Shown: positions 1-7,319, counted from the first letter of the stretch. The stretch is DNA of 16,802 bases from Oscillospiraceae bacterium (GCA_029068025.1 JAIEDJ010000075.1:1-16802), one strand, 5' to 3'. Notes: generated by a model from the sequence alone, not told the origin. Made by a program: numbers and translations.

Positions 1-33
1 ATTCCACCGGGCGAAGCCCCGCAATTCTTTCTT

Positions 34-57
34 CCCCTCACACCGAGAGGGGTTTTT
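34..57 (+). terminator. Rho-independent terminator of the upstream unit
   Basis: Perfect 6-bp stem CCCCTC (34-39) / GAGGGG (47-52) with a 7-nt loop, followed by five T (53-57). It would end a plus-strand transcript that enters from outside the window. Positions 1-33 hold no recognisable gene. Confidence 0.75.
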
Positions 58-67
58 ATACAAGCTG

Positions 68-100
68 AAATGCCCGAAATTACTGTTCCGGGCATTTTTT
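68..100 (+). terminator. Second tandem terminator
   Basis: Stem AAATGCCCG (68-76) / CGGGCATTT (89-97), with a T run continuing to 100. It lies 11 bases after the first terminator and directly before the promoter of the next operon. The two together form a tandem terminator that insulates the hydrolase operon. Confidence 0.8.
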
Positions 101-110
101 ATTTTTCCTC

Positions 111-139
111 TTGATTTATGCGGAAAAAAATGCTATAAT
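111..139 (+). promoter_or_regulatory. Sigma-A-type promoter of the hydrolase operon
   Basis: -35 TTGATT (111-116), a 17-bp spacer, and -10 TATAAT (134-139) preceded by TGC, which is an extended -10 element. Transcription should start near 146, leaving a leader of about 50 nt before the GGGAGG ribosome binding site at 183-188. Confidence 0.85.
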
Positions 140-196
140 GAGAATAACGCCATATTATCGTTGAAAATATAGCTATTTGATCGGGAGGTTTCTGCA

Positions 197-1006
197 ATGA
201 CCGTAAAGACTTTTTCAATAAATCCGGAAAAGACCGCGTTTGTGAGGGCGTATCTGCCCGACAAGATCTCGGGGGTTCCTTATTGTGAGAAAAGACCGTC
301 TGTGGTCATTTTCCCGGGCGGCGGCTACGATCATGTTTCCGAGCGCGAGGGAGAGCCTATCGCGCTGCAGTACCTTGCCGAGGGCTTCGCGGCGTTTGTT
401 GTTACATACACCACCAACGCTAGATTTCCCGCGCCGCTTATCGACGCGGCGTATACGTTCTATAAGGTTCGCATGAGAGCGGAAGAATTCGGGATAGATC
501 CCGCCAAGATCGCCGTTCTGGGCTGTTCGGCAGGCGGGCATATCGCGGGATGTCTCGCTACGATGTGGAACGACAATATGATCGTCAAGACTATAGGGTG
601 TGTTCCCGAGGATCTGCGCCCCGACGCGGCGGTGCTGTGCTATCCCGTTATCAGCGGCGTTACCTCTCCGCACGTGGGGAGCTTTAACGTGCTGCTCGGA
701 GAGGACGCGAGCCGTTCCGATCTGTCAAGGCTGTCGCTTGAGAACCGCGTTACTCCTAAAACTCCGCCGATCTTTCTGTGGCATACCGCGAATGATCAAT
801 CCGTTTCGGCGCACAACTCGCTTGTTATGGCAAAGGCGTGTATATCAAACAAGATACCCGTTGAGCTGCATATGTTCGACGACGGGCCGCACGGACTATC
901 CACCTGCGACAAGTCGGTGGCGCGTGACGAGAACGCGATCCGTCCTACATGCAGGCAGTGGATAAAGCTGTCTGTGGCGTTCCTCAACAAGTACCTCAAT
1001 GTTTAA
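197..1006 (+). CDS. Alpha/beta hydrolase (esterase/lipase, acetyl-xylan-esterase-like)
   Basis: A 269-residue serine hydrolase of the alpha/beta fold, without a signal peptide and so probably cytoplasmic. The oxyanion-hole segment FPGGGY is at about residues 39-44. The nucleophile elbow GCSAGGH gives Ser111, and the likely catalytic acid and base are Asp200 (HTANDQSV) and His232 (GPHGLS). Glycine-rich proteins of this group in Clostridia are often annotated as acetylxylan or carbohydrate esterases, so removal of acyl groups from imported sugars is plausible, but the substrate cannot be read from sequence. GGGAGG lies 8 nt before the ATG. It is the first gene of a four-gene operon and overlaps the next gene by 8 bases. 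Confidence 0.85.
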   Translation: MTVKTFSINPEKTAFVRAYLPDKISGVPYCEKRPSVVIFPGGGYDHVSEREGEPIALQYLAEGFAAFVVTYTTNARFPAPLIDAAYTFYKVRMRAEEFGIDPAKIAVLGCSAGGHIAGCLATMWNDNMIVKTIGCVPEDLRPDAAVLCYPVISGVTSPHVGSFNVLLGEDASRSDLSRLSLENRVTPKTPPIFLWHTANDQSVSAHNSLVMAKACISNKIPVELHMFDDGPHGLSTCDKSVARDENAIRPTCRQWIKLSVAFLNKYLNV

Positions 1007-1310
1007 GGAAAAAAGCAAGATTGGGCGCGGCGCGGGATATGTTATCGCGGAGATCATCGGCGTTATCGCTCTGCTGGGCATTCTGCTGTTATATATCGCC
1101 GCGATGGGCAGCTATTGGATCTCGGGTGTGGGGTTATTCCTTATGCCGATCACGGTCGTGGGCTATATGCTGTTCACGCAGCTGTCGCAAAAAAGTTCCT
1201 CCGCAAAATACTATTGGATATTTTACGCCGTGAAGATCTTGTTTATGATAGGGTTGTTTTTGCTGGGCCCTGTGATCAGCGATGTTATGGCAAGGCTGGT
1301 CAACGGTTGA
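999..1310 (+). CDS. Small integral membrane protein, unknown function
   Basis: A 103-residue, strongly hydrophobic protein with three predicted membrane segments, at roughly residues 14-36, 42-60 and 74-98, and a basic N-terminus (KEKSKIGRG). I do not recognise a family. The ATG overlaps the end of the hydrolase gene by 8 bases and has no clear Shine-Dalgarno of its own, so translation is probably coupled to the upstream gene. The next gene begins 2 bases after its stop. The tight packing supports it being a real gene. Confidence 0.7.
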   Translation: MFKEKSKIGRGAGYVIAEIIGVIALLGILLLYIAAMGSYWISGVGLFLMPITVVGYMLFTQLSQKSSSAKYYWIFYAVKILFMIGLFLLGPVISDVMARLVNG

Positions 1311-1312
1311 TT

Positions 1313-1900
1313 ATGAAAAATTTCTTTAATAATATCCGCTCCGACCGAAACAAAATTCCCGTGTGGAAGTTTATTCTGTTCTGTGTGGTTTTCCTGGTGC
1401 TCGGAGCCGCAGTGGGAGCTGTTTCCAAAATCGCTGACGTTTATTGGGAGATCTTGAGCGATGTCACCTCCGGAATATGCTTCTGGATATTCATTTGCGT
1501 CGTCATCTGCGCGTTTTCAAAGAACCCGTTCCGTGCGGCGGCTTATGTGTTCTTGTTCTGCGCGGCTATGGTCGCGGTGTATTACCCGACCGCCGATATT
1601 ATGCGCAGTATGGGTATTGTCAGCTATGCGGTTCGATACGGAAAGAGCTATGTGAGAGACTGGAGCATAGTCGCGGCAGTGAGTCCGATATGCGCTTTTT
1701 TTACGTGGTACGCGTTCGGAAAGGGCGCGTTTTCTTGGATGATCCGTATCGGGATAATCGTTGTTATGGCGGCGGGAATGTTTCTGCTTCCGGGTCTTAT
1801 GCTGTTTGACGTGCTGTTTATTCTTGGGACTATTATTGGTTATGATCATAGAGATCAGGAGAAACGGAGAGAAAAAAGACAATGTCGATTGACAGTTTGA
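1313..1900 (+). CDS. Integral membrane protein, unknown function
   Basis: A 195-residue protein starting MKNFFNNIRSDRNK. The reading frame is open further upstream, to 1115, but that region overlaps the preceding gene. The ATG at 1313, two bases after that gene's stop, gives a normal membrane-protein N-terminus and is the better start. About six hydrophobic segments are visible, roughly at residues 18-40, 50-69, 73-92, 117-135, 141-160 and 163-178. The C-terminus is strongly charged (HRDQEKRREKRQ). No family is recognised. Its last 19 bases overlap the next gene, so it is probably translationally coupled on both sides. Confidence 0.7.
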   Translation: MKNFFNNIRSDRNKIPVWKFILFCVVFLVLGAAVGAVSKIADVYWEILSDVTSGICFWIFICVVICAFSKNPFRAAAYVFLFCAAMVAVYYPTADIMRSMGIVSYAVRYGKSYVRDWSIVAAVSPICAFFTWYAFGKGAFSWMIRIGIIVVMAAGMFLLPGLMLFDVLFILGTIIGYDHRDQEKRREKRQCRLTV

Positions 1901-2481
1901 ACGGAGATATTTCAGAGTTCAACGAAAAATACAAGGGAACCAAGCTCGCAACTCCCGAGGAGCTTAACGCGTATATCAAGGACGCGGAGGAGATACTCGG
2001 CAGGTACCCGAATCCCGACGGCGAAGTTCGCAAGGCGCTCGGGAAGTTTTGTTCGCACTTAGGGTGCTGGGTGACGGTGTTCGGACAGGATCTCGAACAC
2101 GGGATAGGGTACTATCACAAGTCGATAGAGCTTGACCCCGAATCGTATGATATCCGCTGGGAGTATTACACCACGCTTGAGGAGATCGTTGATGACGACG
2201 ATTACCGCACTCCCGAGTTTGTTAAAGACGCGGTGGACTGCCTGAAGTTCTGCATAGACTACTGCAATACTCCGGAGCTTCGGGATGAGCATTATATCCA
2301 TTACCGTTATGTCGACTTGGGAAGGGTGTATCTCGCGGACGGGCAGTACGCGAAGGCGCGCAACTGCGCTAAGGCGTCGCTGAAAATTCTGAAAAACGAC
2401 AACGCGAATAATCTGCTGAAACAGGCGGATAAACATCTGGGCTTTTTCGCAAGGCTCTTCGCCGGGAGTCAAGGGATCTGA
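1882..2481 (+). CDS. TPR-like helical repeat protein
   Basis: A 199-residue soluble protein with no signal peptide or membrane segment. Two stretches resemble tetratricopeptide repeats: about residues 52-92 (a GIGYYHKSIELDPES-like helix pair) and about 140-185 (DLGRVYLADGQYAKARNCAK, then KASLKILKNDN). TPR proteins act as protein-protein scaffolds, and no enzymatic motif is visible. A purine-rich GGAGAG lies 11-16 nt before the ATG. It is the last gene of the operon behind the 111-139 promoter and overlaps the preceding membrane-protein gene by 19 bases. A working partnership with the membrane proteins is likely but unproven. Confidence 0.75.
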   Translation: MSIDSLNGDISEFNEKYKGTKLATPEELNAYIKDAEEILGRYPNPDGEVRKALGKFCSHLGCWVTVFGQDLEHGIGYYHKSIELDPESYDIRWEYYTTLEEIVDDDDYRTPEFVKDAVDCLKFCIDYCNTPELRDEHYIHYRYVDLGRVYLADGQYAKARNCAKASLKILKNDNANNLLKQADKHLGFFARLFAGSQGI

Positions 2482-2500
2482 TCAATTAAGCGGGGCGGAC

Positions 2501-2532
2501 TGTTTAAAAAGCCAAGATCAATGCTTTAAACA
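2501..2532 (+). repeat. Inverted repeat after the TPR gene
   Basis: Arms TGTTTAAA (2501-2508) and TTTAAACA (2525-2532) are perfect reverse complements separated by 16 nt. AGC/GCT just inside can extend the stem with a bulge. It begins 20 bases after the stop of the TPR gene. There is no U tract, so it is not a classical terminator. It may act as a 3' stabiliser or an operator. Confidence 0.4.
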
Positions 2533-2643
2533 CGCAGGCAATTTGCGAAAGCGATCGGCGCGGAAAGGGTACTTAAGCAAAAAGCAATGCCATAATCGCG
2601 AAACAAAGGCTCTAACACTAAGACAAACATACGATAGGGCAGT

Positions 2644-2741
2644 GAATTTCAAAAAGGTCGAAATTTTTTCTCAAGAAAAAATTTCGACTGGTTCCGACTT
2701 GACGGCAGCTCTGCTGCCGCCAAATCGGAATTTTGAAATTC
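2644..2741 (+). repeat. 98-nt three-stem structured element upstream of the lysA operon
   Basis: Three nested inverted repeats build a clean three-way junction. Outer stem: GAATTTCAAAA (2644-2654) with TTTTGAAATTC (2731-2741), 11 bp, perfect. Hairpin 1: GTCGAAATTTTTTC (2657-2670) with its exact complement at 2675-2688, a 14-bp stem with loop TCAA. Hairpin 2: 2693-2709 with 2713-2729, 17 positions, two mismatches, loop TCT. The element ends 10 bases before the AAGGAGGGG ribosome binding site of the next gene. It does not match the lysine riboswitch. It could be a dispersed palindromic repeat (MITE/REP-like) or a structured leader RNA. No recognisable promoter or gene fills the rest of 2482-2764. 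Confidence 0.65.
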
Positions 2742-2764
2742 CATTCAAATAAGGAGGGGTCGAT

Positions 2765-3100
2765 ATGATCATTGAGAAGCTGTCTTACACAAAGAGCGAA
2801 AAGGCTGCCGAGATCGCGGCGGCAGGGCTTACCGCGTGTTCCGTGGGTGGGTATTTTGTTCTTATGGCTTTCGGAAAAGCAGACACGGGCGCTGTGATAC
2901 TTATGACTTTGGTGACGCTGATCTTGTATGGCGTATGCACGCTTTGTTCGGCTGTGCCGCAGCACGCCAATGTTTTTACGCGCCCCGAGAACTGTTCGGA
3001 GAAGCAGCTGCGCTTTGCGCGCAGAGCGTTTATTATAGGCAAGATCTTGTTTGTGGCGGCAATGTTCGCTGTTATGGCGATGGGCGGCGTTACTTTATAA
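2765..3100 (+). CDS. Small membrane protein upstream of lysA
   Basis: A 111-residue protein with three hydrophobic segments, at about residues 17-36, 42-62 and 88-108. A polar cysteine-containing loop (about 63-85, PQHANVFTRPENCSEKQ) lies between the second and third. The strong ribosome binding site AAGGAGGGG (2751-2759) supports the ATG at 2765. No family is recognised. It ends 30 bases before lysA on the same strand with no terminator between, so the two are probably co-transcribed. A role in lysine or peptidoglycan precursor metabolism is only suggested by that position. Confidence 0.75.
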   Translation: MIIEKLSYTKSEKAAEIAAAGLTACSVGGYFVLMAFGKADTGAVILMTLVTLILYGVCTLCSAVPQHANVFTRPENCSEKQLRFARRAFIIGKILFVAAMFAVMAMGGVTL

Positions 3101-3130
3101 AGAACTTTATTAAGAAAGGGCATTTTAAAT

Positions 3131-4465
3131 ATGAAAAAAGCATTTGTTACCAAGGAACAGGTTGAGGAGATCGTCAAGAGCTATCCTACGCCGTTCCATA
3201 TCTATGACGAGAAGGGCATACGCGAGAATGCGCGTGCGCTTAAGGACGCGTTTTCGTGGAACAAGGGCTTCCGTGAGTATTTCGCGGTCAAGGCTACGCC
3301 GAATCCGTTTATTTTGAAGGTACTCCAGAGTGAAGGCTGCGGATTTGACTGCTCAAGCTATACGGAGCTTTTGCTTGCCGAACAAGTAGGCGCAAACAGG
3401 ATGTTTGCGCAGTTGCCCCAAGAGGGCGGCACGGATGCCGCCCAACAGAGGGCAACAGGGGGAAATGGTCACGATATTATGTTCTCGTCCAACGCAACGC
3501 CCGATGAGGATTTCAAGAAGGCGTTCGAGCTGGGCGCTATCATCAACCTCGACGATTTCACGCATATTGACGTGCTTGACAAGCTGACGGGTATCCCCGA
3601 AACGATCTGCTGCCGTTATAATCCGGGCGGAGAGTTCAAGACGGACGGTTCGCCGAACGTTATGGACACCCCGCGCGACGCTAAGTATGGTATGACGCAT
3701 GAGCAGATCATCGAGGCGTACAAGATATTGAAGTCCAAGGGCGCTAAAAAGTTCGGAATGCACGCGTTTCTGGCTTCCAACACGCTGACCAACGACTATT
3801 ATCCTACCTTGGCGCGGATAATGTTCAAGGCGGCTGTGGACATCAAGGAGAAGGCGGGCGTGGAGCTGTCGTTCATCAACCTGAGCGGCGGCGTGGGCAT
3901 ACCGTACAGACCGGATCAGCCCGCGAACGATATCAAGGTCATCGGCGAGGGTGTCCGCAAGGCATATGAGGAAATTCTTGTGCCTGCCGGAATGGGCGAG
4001 GTCGCTATTTTCACGGAGCTTGGGCGGTTTATGCTCGCGCCGTTCGGTATGCTGATCGCTAAGGCTATCCGCGAGAAGCATATTTACAAGGAATACATCG
4101 GTCTGGACGCGTGCGCGGCGAACCTTATGCGCCCGGCTATCTACGGGGCATATCATCACATCACGGTGCTCGGCAAGGAGAATGCGCCGTGCAACCACAA
4201 ATATGATGTTACGGGCGGACTTTGCGAGAACTGCGACAAGTTCGCGGTGGACAGAGAGCTTCCGAAGATCGAGCTTGGCGACTACATTGCCATTCACGAT
4301 ACGGGAGCACACGGCTTCTCAATGGGCTACAACTACAACGGAAAGCTCAGAAGCGCGGAGCTGCTGCTGCGCGAGGACGGCTCGGTGAAGCTGATACGCC
4401 GCGCGGAGACTCCCGAGGACTATTTCGCGACGTTTGATTTCGCGGAGGGCAAGTTCGAGCTGTGA
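3131..4465 (+). CDS. lysA: Diaminopimelate decarboxylase, with an in-frame insertion
   Basis: Decarboxylates meso-diaminopimelate to L-lysine, the last step of lysine synthesis, in the cytoplasm with pyridoxal phosphate. It has the fold-type III decarboxylase pattern: the cofactor lysine in YFAVKATPNP (Lys54), His211 in MHAFLASNT, the phosphate-binding GGVG loop (253-256), ELGR (296-299, corresponding to the usual EPGR), and Cys365 in LCENCDKFA near the C-terminal active-site half. It has 444 residues, about 24 more than I expect for this subfamily. The extra residues are about 89-112 (NRMFAQLPQEGGTD...), between VGA and GHDIMFSSNATP. The DNA there is an array of hairpins that keeps the frame open. 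The rest looks intact, so the enzyme is probably functional. A weak AAGAAAGG lies upstream of the ATG. Confidence 0.93.
   Translation: MKKAFVTKEQVEEIVKSYPTPFHIYDEKGIRENARALKDAFSWNKGFREYFAVKATPNPFILKVLQSEGCGFDCSSYTELLLAEQVGANRMFAQLPQEGGTDAAQQRATGGNGHDIMFSSNATPDEDFKKAFELGAIINLDDFTHIDVLDKLTGIPETICCRYNPGGEFKTDGSPNVMDTPRDAKYGMTHEQIIEAYKILKSKGAKKFGMHAFLASNTLTNDYYPTLARIMFKAAVDIKEKAGVELSFINLSGGVGIPYRPDQPANDIKVIGEGVRKAYEEILVPAGMGEVAIFTELGRFMLAPFGMLIAKAIREKHIYKEYIGLDACAANLMRPAIYGAYHHITVLGKENAPCNHKYDVTGGLCENCDKFAVDRELPKIELGDYIAIHDTGAHGFSMGYNYNGKLRSAELLLREDGSVKLIRRAETPEDYFATFDFAEGKFEL
3390..3456 (+). repeat. Palindromic insertion inside lysA
   Basis: Hairpin 1: GCGCAAAC (3390-3397) / GTTTGCGC (3403-3410), perfect, loop AGGAT. 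Hairpin 2 is compound: outer arms GTTGCCC (3412-3418) / GGGCAAC (3450-3456) enclose inner arms GGGCGGC (3424-3430) / GCCGCCC (3437-3443), all perfect. Nearly every base belongs to a stem, which is not normal for coding DNA, and the encoded residues look foreign to the protein family. This resembles the in-gene palindromic elements known from Rickettsia (RPE) in form. No sequence relation to those is claimed. Confidence 0.7.
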
Positions 4466-4480
4466 TCTGATAATCGGTAA

Positions 4481-4514
4481 AAACCGCCGATTCTTTGATG
4501 AGAACCGGCGGTTT
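4481..4514 (+). terminator. Stem-loop just after lysA
   Basis: Stem AAACCGCCG (4481-4489) / CGGCGGTTT (4506-4514) with a 16-nt loop, starting 15 bases after the lysA stop. The following sequence (GGCTTATCTG) has no U tract. It may be a weak terminator or a 3'-end stabiliser ahead of the stronger terminator at 4542. Confidence 0.45.
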
Positions 4515-4541
4515 GGCTTATCTGTAAACATTGTCAATAAA

Positions 4542-4577
4542 TTCCCCGAAACGATATCCGTTTCGGGGAAAGTTTTT
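4542..4577 (+). terminator. Strong terminator between convergent genes
   Basis: Perfect 12-bp stem TTCCCCGAAACG (4542-4553) / CGTTTCGGGGAA (4559-4570), loop ATATC, then TTTTT at 4573-4577. It ends the lysA operon. Read on the minus strand, the hairpin is followed by TTTATTG, so it may also end the convergent lipoprotein gene. Confidence 0.85.
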
Positions 4578-4623
4578 CATTTGTGATGATCAGCGCTCTG
4601 TCCGTATGACCTATGCCGCGGCG

Positions 4624-5160
4624 TTATACGGGAAGTTCCTCGCCGGCGTAACGGTAAACGATGTCGCTGATCCCAATTGAACCGTCAATGATATTATATT
4701 CATATCCGCTGCGTACAATGCTGTCGGGATCAAAGCTTGGTATAAGTGTATATGAGTCGCTTTTTTCGGGATCATATGTGCTCCACGGGAAAGTATACAC
4801 AACAAATTCCTGCAGCGCGTCTGATTCCTTGGCTAACTCGACTGTATTTTTTATGGCTTGGTCATGATAGGGAGCCTGTTTCTCACGGGTCTCTTCATCC
4901 CATTCCTCCATTGACTTGTTCCAAAGGCTCTCTGCCCATGCGTATGAATCAAAATTGCAGCGCTCAATCATATTTCCGTCAACATGAATGTAGCTGTCAT
5001 CCTCTTCGCAGGTATAATAACCGGATCTGACGGTGATCTCCTCGTTTACATAACCGTCTCTGGGCTTGTTGGTGCCATCCTCGGCGTGTGCGTCTGCGGC
5101 GCAGCCGCTGAGCAGTATGCAGGCGGCGGTCAAAAGCGAGTAGCCTAAAAATTTCTTCAT
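4624..5160 (-). CDS. Small secreted lipoprotein, unknown function
   Basis: A 178-residue protein with a type II signal peptide: basic MKK, a hydrophobic stretch of about 14 residues, then the lipobox LLSGC with the lipidated cysteine at position 20. The mature part is acidic and rich in Tyr, Asp, Glu and Ser, with no recognised catalytic motif. It is expected to sit on the outer face of the cytoplasmic membrane. AGGAGG (plus-strand 5169-5174) lies 8 nt before the ATG. It has its own consensus promoter at 5235-5263, so it is a single-gene unit. It converges on lysA and shares the terminator between them. Confidence 0.85.
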   Translation of the reverse strand: MKKFLGYSLLTAACILLSGCAADAHAEDGTNKPRDGYVNEEITVRSGYYTCEEDDSYIHVDGNMIERCNFDSYAWAESLWNKSMEEWDEETREKQAPYHDQAIKNTVELAKESDALQEFVVYTFPWSTYDPEKSDSYTLIPSFDPDSIVRSGYEYNIIDGSIGISDIVYRYAGEELPV

Positions 5161-5234
5161 AGTGTGTTCCTCCTAAAAGTGTCAAGATTTGTATTCTATA
5201 TTGTTAAATGAATTTTCTATATGTCTTTTGTTAT

Positions 5235-5263
5235 AGTATATCACAAATAATTTATTTTGTCAA
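5235..5263 (-). promoter_or_regulatory. Promoter of the lipoprotein gene
   Basis: Read on the minus strand: a perfect -35 TTGACA (5263-5258), a 17-bp spacer and -10 TATACT (5240-5235). The leader to the ATG is about 65-70 nt and A/T-rich. This is one of the two strongest-looking promoters in the window. Confidence 0.85.
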
Positions 5264-5278
5264 CGCTTTTTAAAAGTA

Positions 5279-5317
5279 CTTTAAAAAGTTGTGCGCCGTC
5301 AAAAAATGACGACGCAC
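5279..5317 (-). terminator. Terminator of the EAL-domain gene
   Basis: On the minus strand: GTGCGTCGTCA (5317-5307) / TGACGGCGCAC (5301-5291), an 11-bp stem that is complete only in minus-strand RNA because of one G-U pair, with a loop of five U, then AACTTTTTAAAG. It lies 44 bases after the stop of the EAL gene and just upstream of the lipoprotein promoter, separating the two units. Confidence 0.75.
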
Positions 5318-5361
5318 TGTACTGCTGAAAAAAAGTATGACAAACGCGCTGCAAGTCAAAA

Positions 5362-7266
5362 TCAGGACAGCTTAAGATTTTCGCGCTTTATAAACTCAAG
5401 AAACTCTGATTCGGGAAGCGGCTTGGAGAAGTAGTAGCCCTGAATGAAATTTATGCCGAGATTTTCCATGGTGAAAAACTGCTCGCGCGTTTCGATGCCC
5501 TCCGAAACGATCTTGAGATCCATGCCGCGGATCATATTCATTGCCGCGTCCATAATATACTTTGCCTTGCCGTTCTCAAAATACGCGTTGGTCATATTTT
5601 TATCAAACTTTACTATATGCACGGGCATATCGACGATGTAATCGAGATTGGACTGACCCGTTCCGAAGTCGTCAAGCGAGAACGTCACGCCGTAGTCCAT
5701 GAGTATCTTCATATTGCCGAGCAGCGTTTTCTTGGCGTTCATGGAGGCGGATTCCGTGATCTCAAGGTTGATGTTATGAGCGGGAATATCAAATTCCTTC
5801 ATGATGGCGATATATTCGGCGGCAAGGTGCTTGTACGCGCACTGCACAACGGAAAGGTTGACCTCGATATATTCAATGCCGAAACCGGTGATCCCGGTCT
5901 CCTTGATGAATCGGCAGACCTTCTTGAAAACAAGCTCTCCGAGCTGCATGATCATTCCGTTGCGTTCGGCGATCTCTATAAAGCTGCCGGGAGGAATGAG
6001 CTTTCCGTCCTCGTCACGTATGCGCACAAGCGCTTCGGCGGAGGTGAAGCGGTGCTCCTCCGTGGAAAAGATCGGCTGGTACCATACTTCAACGCGGTCA
6101 TTGGCAAGCGCGCTTACTATAAGCTCCGCAATATCCTTTTCGCGGTGAAGCTGCGCGGCAAGCTCGCTGCTGACCTCATAAAACTGAGATTCCTGAAATT
6201 CCTTGCTGTCGCGTCTTACATAGCTCATAAGAAACAGCAGATCCTCGATACCGGAAGCGATCCAGGAATCCGCGACATAGATCCAGTGAGGCGACACCAT
6301 AACGCCGCCGTTTTCTCCCCAGCCCTTTTCAAAGCGTTCGCGCACCCTAGCGACGCCCTCAGCCGATTTTTTCATATCGGGATAGACAAGAAAGATCTCA
6401 TTTGTGGTGTTGCGGAACACGAAAACGTCCGGAAGTCCCAGGAGATACCTGACCGCTTCTCCGATCACGCGCTCTTCAAGATCGGCGCGCATTGCCTTGA
6501 ACGCGTTGCGGTCGATCACGATCGACAGGATGCTGAAATGTGTATCCGCGTCGTAGAGCTGCTTGGCGTACTGTAAAAAAGCGCTGTGGTTGAACAGTCC
6601 CGTCTGACGGTCGAGATTGTTTCCCGGGTTTTCCAATTTAAGATAGAGCACCAACATTCCCACGGAGCAGGCGAACGCGGTCAAGAGTATCTGCTTGAAG
6701 AAGAACTGCACCACCAGCGCCAGGATCCATATGCCCATCCAGATGAATACCGCGCTGCGCTTGGCTTTGTTGATCTTCATTTTATCGACGTTCAGCCTTA
6801 TCAGTATAACGGCGACTGTCACTCCGGCAAACAGGAACGCGGAATAGCAGCTTGCGCCGTATGAATAGAGCGTCTTGTTTACGGGATCATAGGTGTATCT
6901 TATCGGTGCGGCAAGTATAAGGATCAGCGCCGCGCCTACAATAACACTGTAGCGGATCATTGCTTTGCGGTAGGCGCTTCTGTTTGTGTAAATATCGGAA
7001 AAAATATACATCAGCGCAAAAAACGCCTCGCCTACCATGGTCGTGATATACAGTTTGCAGATCAGCTTTACAAACGCATCCGGCAGAAAATCGCTGTAAA
7101 CTATCGCTATGCACGACAAAATGTCGCACACTATACATATGAACGTCATCATAAACGCGTTCCAGAAGGCACGTTCTCCCTGCAGCTTGATGGTTTTCTG
7201 GCTTTTGTAAAAATAAAGCAGGATTATCATCAGAAATAAACCGCAGCACTGTGTATGAATCGGCAT
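5362..7266 (-). CDS. Membrane-bound c-di-GMP phosphodiesterase (degenerate GGDEF plus EAL)
   Basis: A 634-residue sensor enzyme. Residues about 5-210 form six or seven membrane helices. Residues about 219-365 form a GGDEF-type domain (it begins DRQTGLFNHSAFLQYA) whose signature is lost: TTNEI at 287-291 stands where GGDEF should be, so cyclase activity is unlikely. Residues about 385-630 form an EAL domain with the expected metal and catalytic residues: EAL 411-413, Asn470 (EVNLS), Glu502 (LEITES), Asp532-Asp533 (LDDFGTG), Lys553, Glu589 (VSEGIET) and Gln609. It is therefore expected to hydrolyse c-di-GMP to pGpG at the membrane in response to an unknown signal. GGAGG lies 6 nt before the ATG. 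It is a single-gene unit with its own promoter and terminator. Confidence 0.9.
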   Translation of the reverse strand: MPIHTQCCGLFLMIILLYFYKSQKTIKLQGERAFWNAFMMTFICIVCDILSCIAIVYSDFLPDAFVKLICKLYITTMVGEAFFALMYIFSDIYTNRSAYRKAMIRYSVIVGAALILILAAPIRYTYDPVNKTLYSYGASCYSAFLFAGVTVAVILIRLNVDKMKINKAKRSAVFIWMGIWILALVVQFFFKQILLTAFACSVGMLVLYLKLENPGNNLDRQTGLFNHSAFLQYAKQLYDADTHFSILSIVIDRNAFKAMRADLEERVIGEAVRYLLGLPDVFVFRNTTNEIFLVYPDMKKSAEGVARVRERFEKGWGENGGVMVSPHWIYVADSWIASGIEDLLFLMSYVRRDSKEFQESQFYEVSSELAAQLHREKDIAELIVSALANDRVEVWYQPIFSTEEHRFTSAEALVRIRDEDGKLIPPGSFIEIAERNGMIMQLGELVFKKVCRFIKETGITGFGIEYIEVNLSVVQCAYKHLAAEYIAIMKEFDIPAHNINLEITESASMNAKKTLLGNMKILMDYGVTFSLDDFGTGQSNLDYIVDMPVHIVKFDKNMTNAYFENGKAKYIMDAAMNMIRGMDLKIVSEGIETREQFFTMENLGINFIQGYYFSKPLPESEFLEFIKRENLKLS

Positions 7267-7319
7267 AATCCCCCTCCATTTATTTAAGGCAACACCGCTA
7301 TGCGGATCGTTACATTATA

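Noticed and set aside
1..33. 3' end of a tRNA or other structured RNA at the left edge (GGGCGAAGCCC hairpin)
   Set aside because: Only about 20-30 bases are present, with no CCA end or T-arm that can be read with confidence.
2543..2752. 69-codon plus-strand reading frame across the three-stem element
   Set aside because: It has no ribosome binding site, runs through the inverted repeats, and its product has a composition expected from translated palindromes.
2482..2764. Lysine riboswitch upstream of the lysA operon
   Set aside because: The region folds into other stems, is short for that class, and the conserved lysine-riboswitch core sequences are not visible.
3353..4312. 319-codon minus-strand reading frame opposite lysA
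   Set aside because: It is arginine-rich low-quality translation opposite a conserved enzyme, without start signals.
5617..6576. 319-codon plus-strand reading frame opposite the EAL gene
   Set aside because: The minus-strand frame encodes a complete EAL domain. The antisense product resembles no protein family.
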